The notes: a model not told the origin generated them from the sequence alone. DNA of 64,000 bases from Algoriphagus sp. TR-M9 (GCF_027594545.1 NZ_CP115160.1:4460501-4524500); one strand, 5' to 3'. Shown: positions 43,666 through 51,796, counted from the first letter of the stretch. Translations and numbers: made by a program.

Positions 43666-44306
43666 AAAAACAAGATAAAATAGCTGGAGGACTGTACCTG
43701 GTCATAGACCCGGGCAAAGATGAGGCTGAACTTTTAGGTACATTGGAACAGGCCTTAAAAGCAAGACCCTGCGCCGTTCAGATCTGGGACAACTTTGCCG
43801 AACATTCTGCTGTACCTGCTTTGATCGGTAGGATCAAGGTGCTTTGTAATGCGGCATCCGTTCCGCTTTTGATCAATAATCACCCAGAGTGGGTCGAGCT
43901 TTTCGATCTGGACGGAGTGCACTTTGACGAAGTCAATCAGCTTTCGGAAAGCTGCCTGAGAGCCTTTAAGGGTATGGGCAAAACGGTGGGGCTGACCACC
44001 AATAATGATTTTGAAGCGATCAAGGCAGCGGTGTATTCCGGTATAGATTACCTTTCTTTTTGCTCTATGTTTCCCTCTGGCACCAGTAACAGTTGTGAGC
44101 TGGTGGACTTTGATACGGTGATCAAAACCAGGGAGATCACCAGCATACCGATTTTCTTGGCAGGAGGAATAAACCCGGAAAATCTAGCACAACTAGGAAG
44201 CTTGAAGTTTGACGGAATCGCGGTGGTCTCAGGTGTGATGAGCGCCGAAGATCCTCAAGCAGCCATTTTGAAATATCAACAAGCCCTTTCAATACTTAAA
44301 TCATGA
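43656..44306 (+). CDS. divergent thiamine-phosphate-synthase-like protein
   Basis: A 216-residue TIM-barrel of the ThiE/TenI superfamily, starting at 43656 (or 43662) inside the previous gene. Recognisable blocks are GLYLVIDPG, PLLINNHPEWVELF, GVHFDEVNQL, DYLSFCSMFP and IFLAGGINPENLAQLG. Canonical ThiE residues are changed: the VQLRDK block is VQIWDN, INDR is INNH and GVHLGQED is GVHFDEVN. It may therefore act on a different substrate or be non-catalytic like TenI. It overlaps the Trm112-like gene by ATGA. Confidence 0.75.
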   Translation: MEMKKQDKIAGGLYLVIDPGKDEAELLGTLEQALKARPCAVQIWDNFAEHSAVPALIGRIKVLCNAASVPLLINNHPEWVELFDLDGVHFDEVNQLSESCLRAFKGMGKTVGLTTNNDFEAIKAAVYSGIDYLSFCSMFPSGTSNSCELVDFDTVIKTREITSIPIFLAGGINPENLAQLGSLKFDGIAVVSGVMSAEDPQAAILKYQQALSILKS

Positions 44307-44587
44307 AACTAGAAACAATAGCCAAACTATGCTGTCCTTTTGATAAAGAGGATCTGGAATTGAAAACCATACTGACCGATGATCAGGATAATATCCTGGA
44401 AGGCTGGTTGACTTGTGGATCCTGCACACGTATTTACCCAATCATCAAGGGGATTCCTATCATGAACCCGGATGAGTACCGTGAGGAGCATCTGGAGCAG
44501 CCGGTATTGGACCGTTGGCAAAAGCAATTGGAAGGAAAAGAAATTAAGGATTTTAGGCTTTTGGAGGGAAATTCAAAGGATACCTAG
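44303..44587 (+). CDS. Trm112-like zinc protein
   Basis: A 94-residue protein of the Trm112p/UPF0434 type. It has a zinc site made from CCPFDKEDL near 10 and CGSC near 37, then RIYPIIKGIPIMNPDE, the hydrophobic strand that in Trm112 docks to methyltransferase partners. It is the last gene of the TPP operon and overlaps the convergent membrane-protein gene by 15 bp. Its partner may be the methyltransferase at 41891-42613; this is inference. Confidence 0.8.
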   Translation: MKLETIAKLCCPFDKEDLELKTILTDDQDNILEGWLTCGSCTRIYPIIKGIPIMNPDEYREEHLEQPVLDRWQKQLEGKEIKDFRLLEGNSKDT

Positions 44588-45088
44588 GCCTTCTTTGATC
44601 TTTTGCAGGGCATCTACAGCTGCCTTTTCTTTTTCAAAATCCAAGGCGAGAAACTTGGTGCCATTGGATAGTAAAACACATTTATAGATCGTGACCTGAC
44701 CGTTAATTGTAGGCGTAATCCCATTTGGCATAAAAGACGTTCGAAAACTGTGGAACACCAATTCCACTTGGTCAATTTCCGGTAGGCCTTCCCATTCGCC
44801 AGATTCAAACCATAGGAACCTCTGATATTCCTTGAATTTTCTGTTTTGAAAATCAAAAAGAGTTCCTGAATTAAGAGTGCTCAAAATTGCTCCAATCACT
44901 AGTGCTCCTCCAGCAACTAGTGCAATTTTAGTATTTTCTGTTTCCAAATCATTAATAAAGGATAAAAGGATTACAATCACCCCAGAAGCAAGAAATATCT
45001 GGCCAAGTAGTCTGGGGCCCTTAGTCCCATCATTTCTGCTTTTGTAGTTGAAATACTTCTCTGCTTTTCGATCAGTTAGGTTTGACAT
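44573..45088 (-). CDS. membrane protein of unknown function
   Basis: A 171-residue protein with two adjacent hydrophobic helices (about 27-44 and 53-70) and a C-terminal cytoplasmic domain with the features of a small PH-like/STM3941-like fold (NRKFKEYQRFLWFESGEWEGLP). No family is certain. It overlaps the gene upstream by 17 bp and is convergent with the TPP operon. Confidence 0.6.
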   Translation of the reverse strand: MSNLTDRKAEKYFNYKSRNDGTKGPRLLGQIFLASGVIVILLSFINDLETENTKIALVAGGALVIGAILSTLNSGTLFDFQNRKFKEYQRFLWFESGEWEGLPEIDQVELVFHSFRTSFMPNGITPTINGQVTIYKCVLLSNGTKFLALDFEKEKAAVDALQKIKEGLGIL

Positions 45089-45539
45089 TCCTCTCCTTTT
45101 TTATCAATATCAGCGATATCACCGAATAAATTAGCAAATACTTATACAAATCCACTGAAATAATAAACTTGATATTGGTGGAGAAAGGGATATTATGCCC
45201 GTAGAAGTGTCCTGAAAAGAAGGCTGCCAGGCCTGCAAAAACCAAAATGTGGGAAACAGTCGCCAAAAGAATAAACAGGATTCTTTTGAGCAAAAGCACG
45301 GGCACGTTGGCGAGTAATCCTATTTTTTTGAAAATAAGATTCCATATCAGGGCAACCGGGAAAAGCAGGATCCAAAGTGAATTGATCAGGCGTTTTTCCG
45401 TTTCGTAAACAGAATGATCAAAATTCTGCCTGTACAGGTAATCCTGAAAAACCGCCACCAGCAAAATCAGGATCAGCACCAAAAGATACTTCAGTGTGGC
45501 CTTGATCCGGAGTTTCTTCTGTTGGAAAACAGGGGACAT
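45072..45539 (-). CDS. four-helix membrane protein of unknown function
   Basis: A 155-residue protein with four hydrophobic helices (near 17-33, 49-66, 83-103 and 124-146) and a basic C-terminal tail (KKERNVKPN). No conserved catalytic motif is visible. Its 3' end overlaps the next membrane-protein gene, so the pair are probably co-expressed. Confidence 0.6.
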   Translation of the reverse strand: MSPVFQQKKLRIKATLKYLLVLILILLVAVFQDYLYRQNFDHSVYETEKRLINSLWILLFPVALIWNLIFKKIGLLANVPVLLLKRILFILLATVSHILVFAGLAAFFSGHFYGHNIPFSTNIKFIISVDLYKYLLIYSVISLILIKKERNVKPN

Positions 45540-45573
45540 ACTTACAGCAATTGGTGTTGCTTTAAGTTACATA

Positions 45574-45605
45574 ATAAAAAATAGGTGGGCTGCGCAAAAC
45601 AGCCC
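45574..45605 (-). terminator. terminator of the fic gene
   Basis: A 6-bp GGGCTG/CAGCCC stem (45587-45592 and 45600-45605) with a 7-nt loop lies just past the fic stop. On the minus strand it is followed by TATTTTTTATT. It is a good rho-independent terminator. Confidence 0.75.
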
Positions 45606-45609
45606 GATC

Positions 45610-46674
45610 TTATGAGTTTACAGGCAAGAGATTATATAGCTTCTCGTTCACATAGTAATTCCCCGTCCCCAACTTTTCCTTGCGCAGCACACCGTCTTCT
45701 GCAAGTTTATTGAGGTAATTGGCAGCGGTGATCCTAGATACGCCCAAGTCCCTGACGACAAATTCAATTTTGGTGTAGGGATGTTTGAAGAGGTTGTTCA
45801 GCAGCTCCTGGGAGTAAAATTTATAGTGGTCCCGAAGTTGGACTTTCATTTCAGCCATCAGCTTCTCCATGTTCTCAATCAATGAGATGGTATCCCTTGC
45901 GGTATTTTCCACTCCTTTGATCATATACGTCAGCCAACTTTGCCAATCTCCATTTTCACGCACCCCCTGAAGCAGTTTGTAATAATCTGTCTTATTCCGA
46001 ATGATATGGCTGCTGAGGTACAGAATCGGAAGTTTTTGCAAGCCACACAAAATCAGGTACAAAGTGTTCAAAATCCTTCCCGTCCGGCCATTTCCATCAT
46101 AGAAAGGGTGGATGCTTTCAAATTGTAAATGGATGATCGCCATTCTCACCAACTCATCGTAATCGCTCAGTTGGGGGCGGTTGATAAACTGCTCCAGATT
46201 GGCCATCAGCTCAAGAATCTCATTTGCATCCTGCGGCGGAAGATAGACGGTCTCTCCTGTCTGGGCATTTTTCAAAGCCGTGCCCGGGAGTTTTCGGAAA
46301 CCGGCATTTTTTCCTTCCAAAGTCTCCTGGATCTGTATAATGGTCTGATTGGTCAGCATACCCTGGCTCTGGACCAGTTCAAATCCACGCTTCATCGCAG
46401 CTACATAATTCTGCACTTCCTTGATGGCCGGGGACATGGATTCAAATTCCAAGTCTGATTTGAACAATTCATCATGGGTGGTGATGATATTTTCCACGGC
46501 AGAACTGTCCTTGGCTTCCTGGAGCGCCAAGGTATTCAGCAAAATTTCGTGATTTGGAATGGAATATACCAGCCCCTTTAACTCTGCCAATGCCGCATGA
46601 GCGGCAGGCAATAGCTTGAGAATTGTCCTTGTCTCCAATTCATCTTCGTATGGCAAAGGGATCAACTTCCACAT
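45610..46674 (-). CDS. fic: Fic-domain AMPylase with C-terminal winged helix
   Basis: A 354-residue Fic protein. The inhibitory helix motif is SSAVEN with Glu61, placing it among class II (N-terminally self-inhibited) proteins. The active-site motif HPFYDGNGRTGR is complete at 189-200 with His189. The beta-hairpin flap TGETVYLPP precedes it. The C-terminal 70 residues form a winged helix (FVVRDLGVSRITAANYLNKL). It is autonomous: no antitoxin-like gene adjoins it. It probably AMPylates a cytoplasmic target and may regulate its own promoter. Confidence 0.92.
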   Translation of the reverse strand: MWKLIPLPYEDELETRTILKLLPAAHAALAELKGLVYSIPNHEILLNTLALQEAKDSSAVENIITTHDELFKSDLEFESMSPAIKEVQNYVAAMKRGFELVQSQGMLTNQTIIQIQETLEGKNAGFRKLPGTALKNAQTGETVYLPPQDANEILELMANLEQFINRPQLSDYDELVRMAIIHLQFESIHPFYDGNGRTGRILNTLYLILCGLQKLPILYLSSHIIRNKTDYYKLLQGVRENGDWQSWLTYMIKGVENTARDTISLIENMEKLMAEMKVQLRDHYKFYSQELLNNLFKHPYTKIEFVVRDLGVSRITAANYLNKLAEDGVLRKEKLGTGNYYVNEKLYNLLPVNS

Positions 46675-46677
46675 CTT

Positions 46678-46737
46678 TTGTAAAGATTTTTCGATTTTCT
46701 TTACATATACGGACAGCTATGTAAAGCATCTTTACAT
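46678..46737. promoter_or_regulatory. CTTTACAT half-site cluster before fic
   Basis: Four copies of CTTTACAT or its complement lie at 46678-46685 (TTGTAAAG), 46699-46706 (CTTTACAT), 46719-46726 (ATGTAAAG) and 46730-46737 (CTTTACAT). They alternate in direction and lie immediately upstream of the fic start codon. They look like binding sites for a winged-helix protein, perhaps the Fic protein itself. Confidence 0.55.
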
Positions 46738-47154
46738 TAGATTTTAAAAAAATATGAAGTAACCTCAAGTCGAGTTTCAAAAACTTCATCGGGGATTAGT
46801 GGAGTAAAGCCGTGGGAATCTCAAAAAAAGGGAGATTGGCACACACTTTTCCTTCCCTATGCCGACGCCAAAAGGATCCGCAATGACGTTGATTCGTCAC
46901 TGCCAGCCCTCCGGGAGGCGGGCGAACGCAGGAACGGAGCGAAGCAGTCTTCCAATCCTGCAGCTGCTCTTCCCTAGAGATTGCTTCGGGGCTTTTAAAG
47001 CTCTAGTCAAGACTAACTCTTTTGGAACAGCCCCTACCGATGACGTTAGCTATTCCATTTCTCCGCTTTTTAAATCGAACTCAAAGAAGTAGCGAAATTT
47101 ACACCGCTTGCCAGTTTGAAAATTTCAGCGATAAGCTGCGGAAAAACAAGAATA
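46738..47154. repeat. gene-free stretch with a dispersed intergenic repeat
   Basis: No gene is supported here. Between about 46880 and 46990 it holds a structured element: TGACGttgattCGTCA, a GC-rich CCCTCCGGGAGG hairpin, and CGAAGCAGTCT (46940-46950) facing AGAGATTGCTTCG (46976-46988). Sequences of this kind are spread through intergenic DNA of Bacteroidota. The remainder shows nothing I can name. Confidence 0.45.
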
Positions 47155-48273
47155 TCAATCCGGAAAAACACTTTTATCCATGCCTGGCACAATCCTCAAC
47201 GCATTTTTGTAATACAGCTTTTTCAACACCTCCTCAGAAAGCCCTAAACCATACATCGCCCAGAAAGCGTGGTACTTTTTGTAATAGGGAAAATACTCAT
47301 CCTCAGTCTCCAGCACCCTGAAATAGGTGTAAAATTCCTCTTTGTTGTAGGCGTCTTTACCAAAAAGCACACGGTCCTGATATTTTTCGAAAAACTCCTT
47401 TGCTCGTCTGGGTTGTCTACCAAACTCAGCGATCACCGCACCTATCCCAAAATTGACATTGGGGTACTTTTCCAAATGTTCACTAGCCGCATCCAGATCA
47501 TTGGCCATCCAGCCCATGTGGGCATTGATAAAAGTGGTCTCAGGATGCTTCGCAAAAACATCGTGTTGTTCTGCTATAATCTGTTCAAAAGGAGCCGGAT
47601 TTTCTGCTCCCCGCTGTCGGCGAGGATGGGTTTTGAGCTCTAGCCAGCGTTCATTATTCGCATCCATGGGCTGCCAAAACTGGGCGGGGTCTGCGGAGTG
47701 AATGATTACAGGAATTCCCAGTTCACCGGCTTTTGCCCAAACGGCATCAAGGTCTGGATGGTTTACAGGCACTCGGTTCCCGTTCACATCGTTTACATTC
47801 AGACCTAGGCTTTTGTAGATTTTCAAGCCGCTTGCACCTGCAGCCACATCTTCTTCCAATTCCTTCACTGCGATCCTCGTCCAGTTTTCATCCCCAAAGC
47901 CTGCAAAGTTCAGATTGGTAAATACCATGAACCTCCCCGGTGCGTGGGTATTAAACTCCCCGATCATGGATTTAATATATTCCTGCTGGGAATTGCTATC
48001 TCCTCTACCGAATCCACGTCCACTGAGGTTCACCAGTACGCCCATATTTAGCTCATCCATTTCTGCAACCAATTGATCTATTTTCTCCTTGTTTATCCCT
48101 CCCTGATGCGAGTGGATGTCCACAAATGGAAATTTGGCGCGCTGTACAGGATGCTCTGGTACCTTTAGCGTAGAGGGCGGGTTGTACTCTTCAAAGCTCA
48201 TCTCCTGGGCCATGGTAATAGAAAAGGAGCAGGCGAAAAATGAGGCAATCAAAAATTTGGCAGAAGTATGCAT
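47155..48273 (-). CDS. secreted amidohydrolase (amidohydrolase-2 family)
   Basis: A 372-residue TIM-barrel metal-dependent hydrolase with a signal peptide (to TMAQ). The metal-binding motifs are DIHSHQG, VIIHSADP and FINAHMGW; the C-terminal aspartate position lies in LFGKDAY. This is the decarboxylase/lactonase-like branch of the superfamily. It is likely periplasmic. It stands alone and its substrate is not predictable. Confidence 0.85.
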   Translation of the reverse strand: MHTSAKFLIASFFACSFSITMAQEMSFEEYNPPSTLKVPEHPVQRAKFPFVDIHSHQGGINKEKIDQLVAEMDELNMGVLVNLSGRGFGRGDSNSQQEYIKSMIGEFNTHAPGRFMVFTNLNFAGFGDENWTRIAVKELEEDVAAGASGLKIYKSLGLNVNDVNGNRVPVNHPDLDAVWAKAGELGIPVIIHSADPAQFWQPMDANNERWLELKTHPRRQRGAENPAPFEQIIAEQHDVFAKHPETTFINAHMGWMANDLDAASEHLEKYPNVNFGIGAVIAEFGRQPRRAKEFFEKYQDRVLFGKDAYNKEEFYTYFRVLETEDEYFPYYKKYHAFWAMYGLGLSEEVLKKLYYKNALRIVPGMDKSVFPD

Positions 48274-48346
48274 AGCTAGGTCTTTGTGAGTTTTAGGCTG
48301 TTACGCAATAGAGTCAGGAATAGTTTGAGCTTTTTTGAAGAAGGAA

Positions 48347-48465
48347 GGGGCTGTCTCAAAAGGCTTTTCGATGTCTGCTTGAGCGGAGGCGAAGTCCAAT
48401 TCCTGTAAATTAGGATGCATTTCGACTTCGCTCATAGCGGTAACCTATACTTTTGAAACAGGCCC
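48347..48465. repeat. ~119-bp imperfect inverted-repeat element
   Basis: GGGGCTGTCTCAAAAGG (48347-48363) and ACTTTTGAAACAGGCCC (48449-48465) form terminal inverted repeats with about three mismatches. The interior contains two inverse copies of a GAGCGGAGGCGAAGTC-like word. It looks like a small MITE or dispersed element. It ends 8 bp before the M14 peptidase gene and may also serve as its terminator. Confidence 0.5.
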
Positions 48466-48472
48466 ATGCTTT

Positions 48473-51025
48473 TTACCGGGTAGTTCCACTTTGGATTACC
48501 TGCCCAAAGAATATTGCATTTGTATACAATTTATTTGTACCAAACCAGAATGCTCTGAAGTTCATGTTATCCGTAAAGGCAACTATCCGTCCTCTTCCTA
48601 CACCGGCCACCTGGATCACAGAGCCATTTTGGAGTCCAGGTACGTTGGATGGGTGTAAGTATCCCGAAGCCAGTGGCTGATCAGTGTAAACCAAAGGATT
48701 AGCGTAGGGGTTTTTGGAAGGTTCTAAAAAGAGGTTGTCATTTCTGAAAGTGTGAATATCAGCCTTGGTGTACCCATAGCCAATCGGATGGGTCAAATCC
48801 AAGTGAGCATTGAAAATAGCACCACCGGTGACTTTTGCGCCTCTGGCATTATCGTAGTCTGCATAGTTTTTCTGAAGTGCGGAATCCGAAGCTGCTATTT
48901 CCCTGAATTCGAAGTCACCGATATCATGCTGCGCCAAAAACTCAATGGCCCCACCTTTTGCCAGCAAGGTGCCGCCTCTGGCGACCCAAGACTGAATAGA
49001 GGAAGCACCGGATTTGCCCAGTCCACTATATCTTCCATCAGGCATCAGCAATACATTATATCTATCCAGGGTACTGCTGCTCACTCTGTCCATAGCAAGT
49101 AGGGTAATCGGAATCTCGTAGCGCTGATCCATCAGGTGCCAGATTTCTCCTGCTTCGTAGCTGCTTACTCCTCCTTCTACCAAAAGTGCGATTTCTGGTT
49201 TATCCAGTGGGGTGATGTTTGGAGAGCCTAGGTTTATCCCTGTGGTATTGCCACTGGTGAGTGCATAAATATCTACTGTAGATGCAGCTGCGATTTCTGA
49301 GATTTTTTGATAAAAAGCCTGATCATCCAGACCGCTTTCTCCTTTGGAAATCAGTAAGGTTCCTCGTCCGAATTGCTTATCATCCATTCCAAATTCCATA
49401 GTCGCTACACGAACCAGGAATCCTGCTTCCATTAGTTTGTAAGCAGCTTTAGGGGCATAGTAATCTGTCCATTCCATGGCATAAGCATAGGCTCCTGGGT
49501 TGCCGATCACCTGACCTGGCTGTAGTGTCAGGTTATCTTTGGTGACCTCTTCTGTGTTTGCCAGATTTAGGATCTGGGAGTTGAGCGCCATGTAGTCCAG
49601 GTTGAATGCCATAGGGTATGTCCAGGCAGATACATCATAGAACAGGCTGTCTTTGAAAGTATTTCTGGTTTCAAACATGGCTTTGATCAGGCGGTATTGA
49701 GGCTGATCTGCCGGGACTATGAATGAGTTTTCACTTTTAAACTGCGTGCCATTCACTGTGATATCCTCGTTCAGACTGAATACCTTGATGTCATGCTGCA
49801 AGATCAAATCTGCGAGGTGAAAGCTTTTGGCATCGTCTTGCTCATTTCCGAATATGTAAGCTTTATTAGGATCGGAGGAGACTTCATTTTTGATTTCATC
49901 ATAGAAATCAGCCATAAAAGTATTCAGTTCTTGCCTCATTTCCTTTGCGGCTTCGTAGGAGGAAAGGTTAGCGGTAAATTGATTTCTGATGGTGAAAGGA
50001 AAGCTCAGCATGCCATTGACGCTTTCCTGTAGGTGCCCTCTGGAGCTAGCCTGCTCAAATAGAATCCCAATGGATCCCTGCACATCTGGGTAGGTGGAAC
50101 CTTTGCCGTAGTAATAGTCATCGTAATTTTCCTGATTGAAATACAGGGAGCCGATTTTGTCCAAGGCCTTGGCGTGATAGGTACCAATTTTGGCAGTCAA
50201 CTCAAAGTTCTTCTCAGGGGTGAGTGGGTGCATTCTGGCCGGAACTCCTGGCTGAAAAAAGAAGGTGCTGTTGGTTCCCATTTCATGGAAATCCAAGTGG
50301 ATATTTGGAAGCCATTCCTGAAATACCTTGACGCGGTTTCTGGATTCTGGGTGCTGTACCGGTAGCCAGTCTCTATTCAGATCAAACCAATAATGGTTGG
50401 TTCTTCCCCGTGGCCAAGCTTCGTTAAATTCCACATTATTAGGGTCACCGTTCATGTTGTAGGATTTGTGGCTGTTCACCCAGGAAGCAAACCGGTTTAG
50501 ACCGTCCGGATTGATGGCTGGGTCTAATAGGAGTACGATGTCTTCCAGTTCGGCCTCGATTTCATTGGCAGCGGCAAAGTGGTAAGCCGCCAAAAGTGAA
50601 GCATTTGCTCCACTGGCTTCATTGCCATGTACTGAATAACCCATAAACATCACCACCGGCATATTTTCCAGGTCTGCTGATGCCCCGGGAGTACGGAGTT
50701 TGGCTCTTTCAGCTTTAATCTGGTCTATTTTGCCCAGGTTAGAAGGAGAAGTGATAGTAAGGAGAACCTGTGGTCTTTTTTCGTAAGTTCTGCCCGTTTC
50801 TTCAAACGTGACACGGTCTGATGCCTCAGCCACAGCCTTCATGTACATGACCAGCTGGTCATGGCTGACATGCCATTCCCCTACTTCATAGCCCAAAATT
50901 TCTTTAGGTGTAGGGATGGATTCATCGTAAGTATATCCTTCGGGTAAGTAATAGCTTATGTCTACCTGAGCATAGGTAGAAAGCGTAAAAAGGGACAAAA
51001 GCAGCGCAAGCAGACTTTTTTTCAT
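48473..51025 (-). CDS. secreted M14-family zinc carboxypeptidase
   Basis: An 850-residue exported protein with a signal peptide (to TYAQ). The peptidase M14 domain spans about 60-350, with zinc ligands in YSVHGNEASG and LDFHEMGT and a substrate Arg in FDLNRDW. A long C-terminal half follows, with glutamine-amidotransferase-like alpha/beta features (LLMPDGRYSGLG, LLAKGGAIEF). The domain order is common in Bacteroidota periplasmic or secreted M14 enzymes. Divergent from the PLDc_N genes. Confidence 0.9.
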   Translation of the reverse strand: MKKSLLALLLSLFTLSTYAQVDISYYLPEGYTYDESIPTPKEILGYEVGEWHVSHDQLVMYMKAVAEASDRVTFEETGRTYEKRPQVLLTITSPSNLGKIDQIKAERAKLRTPGASADLENMPVVMFMGYSVHGNEASGANASLLAAYHFAAANEIEAELEDIVLLLDPAINPDGLNRFASWVNSHKSYNMNGDPNNVEFNEAWPRGRTNHYWFDLNRDWLPVQHPESRNRVKVFQEWLPNIHLDFHEMGTNSTFFFQPGVPARMHPLTPEKNFELTAKIGTYHAKALDKIGSLYFNQENYDDYYYGKGSTYPDVQGSIGILFEQASSRGHLQESVNGMLSFPFTIRNQFTANLSSYEAAKEMRQELNTFMADFYDEIKNEVSSDPNKAYIFGNEQDDAKSFHLADLILQHDIKVFSLNEDITVNGTQFKSENSFIVPADQPQYRLIKAMFETRNTFKDSLFYDVSAWTYPMAFNLDYMALNSQILNLANTEEVTKDNLTLQPGQVIGNPGAYAYAMEWTDYYAPKAAYKLMEAGFLVRVATMEFGMDDKQFGRGTLLISKGESGLDDQAFYQKISEIAAASTVDIYALTSGNTTGINLGSPNITPLDKPEIALLVEGGVSSYEAGEIWHLMDQRYEIPITLLAMDRVSSSTLDRYNVLLMPDGRYSGLGKSGASSIQSWVARGGTLLAKGGAIEFLAQHDIGDFEFREIAASDSALQKNYADYDNARGAKVTGGAIFNAHLDLTHPIGYGYTKADIHTFRNDNLFLEPSKNPYANPLVYTDQPLASGYLHPSNVPGLQNGSVIQVAGVGRGRIVAFTDNMNFRAFWFGTNKLYTNAIFFGQVIQSGTTR

Positions 51026-51119
51026 AGAGATTGGTAGTTTAACTTTTAGCTAAATTCATACTTTAGATCCTTAAAAAAAGCTATTTTGGTTCAATGGTTA
51101 AAATAATTGAAGAAAAGAG

Positions 51120-51365
51120 ATGGAAATAAATCAGTACTTTAACAGCATTACCTATTGACAGTTTGGCGGCTTACTGTATTTGCTGGTCATCGGCTATGTG
51201 CTCTATAATCTCATGATGAGGCAGGACTTTAGACATTCCCATGAGAAGCTGGTTTGGATCCTTCTATTGCTGATTACCCCGGTTTTTGGGATGATGCTCT
51301 ATTTCATAAAAAGCAATCCTCGTCGCAGAAGAAGAGGGTTTAATCCGGATTTTTCGAAAAATTAA
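51120..51365 (+). CDS. PLDc_N mini-protein 1, interrupted by in-frame TGA
   Basis: The open frame from a TTG at 51180 encodes 61 residues (GYVLYNLMMRQDF, then LVWILLLLITPVFG), a PLDc_N-type two-helix protein. The same frame is open upstream to an ATG at 51120 (MEINQYFNSITY) except for one TGA at 51156, which would be Trp in a TGG. The stretch after the TGA (QFGGLLYLLVIGY) completes the first helix. So the gene is either a recent nonsense mutant, carries a sequencing error, or uses the TTG and a shortened first helix. Confidence 0.6.
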
Positions 51366-51374
51366 ACACAAAAT

Positions 51375-51605
51375 ATGACTACATTATTTATTCAGAATAT
51401 AGGAGGAGGATCCTTATTGATGTTGTTTTTAGTTGGGCTATATTTTGCACTTTGGATATATTGTTTGGTGGATATTGTCCGCTCAGAATTCAAGGATTCT
51501 AACATGAAACTCATTTGGATAGTCATTATCCTTTTTGCACAGCTGATCGGGCCACTTATATATTTGGTCATCGGGAAAGGCACAAAATCCAGAAATTTTA
51601 CTTGA
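51375..51605 (+). CDS. PLDc_N mini-protein 2
   Basis: A 76-residue membrane protein with two helices separated by the family linker: CLVDIVRSEFKDSNMKLIWI, then ILFAQLIGPLIYLVIGKG. It matches the N-terminal two-helix domain of cardiolipin synthase-like phospholipase D proteins but has no catalytic domain. It is one of three tandem small paralogues and starts 9 bp after the first. Confidence 0.75.
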   Translation: MTTLFIQNIGGGSLLMLFLVGLYFALWIYCLVDIVRSEFKDSNMKLIWIVIILFAQLIGPLIYLVIGKGTKSRNFT

Positions 51606-51606
51606 T

Positions 51607-51780
51607 ATGTTTGGACTAGGAATTATAGGCTTGGCGATCTATGCCTACACGATTTATGATGTAATCATCAGTAATTTTGCCAATGATAACGATAAGCTAA
51701 TCTGGGTGATCATAGTGGTGCTGGTACCCTTGCTGGGCACGGTGCTTTGGTTTTTGATTGGGAGGGGGAAGAGGATTTAG
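51607..51780 (+). CDS. PLDc_N mini-protein 3
   Basis: A 57-residue two-helix protein beginning MFGLGIIGLAIYAYTIYDVI and ending GTVLWFLIGRGKRI, with the linker FANDNDKLIWVII that aligns to the second mini-protein. The ATG at 51607 lies one base after the stop of mini-protein 2. Its small size makes it easy to miss in automated calls. Function unknown; other members are annotated as PLDc_N domain proteins. Confidence 0.75.
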   Translation: MFGLGIIGLAIYAYTIYDVIISNFANDNDKLIWVIIVVLVPLLGTVLWFLIGRGKRI

Positions 51781-51796
51781 TTTTCTACCGTCAGTT

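Noticed and set aside
45610..46674. Fic toxin-antitoxin pair
   Set aside because: The inhibitory SxxxEN helix is inside the Fic protein and no small antitoxin gene adjoins it.
46859..47321. Two short plus-strand frames before the amidohydrolase gene
   Set aside because: They lie in a structured intergenic repeat or antisense to the amidohydrolase gene and show no protein family.
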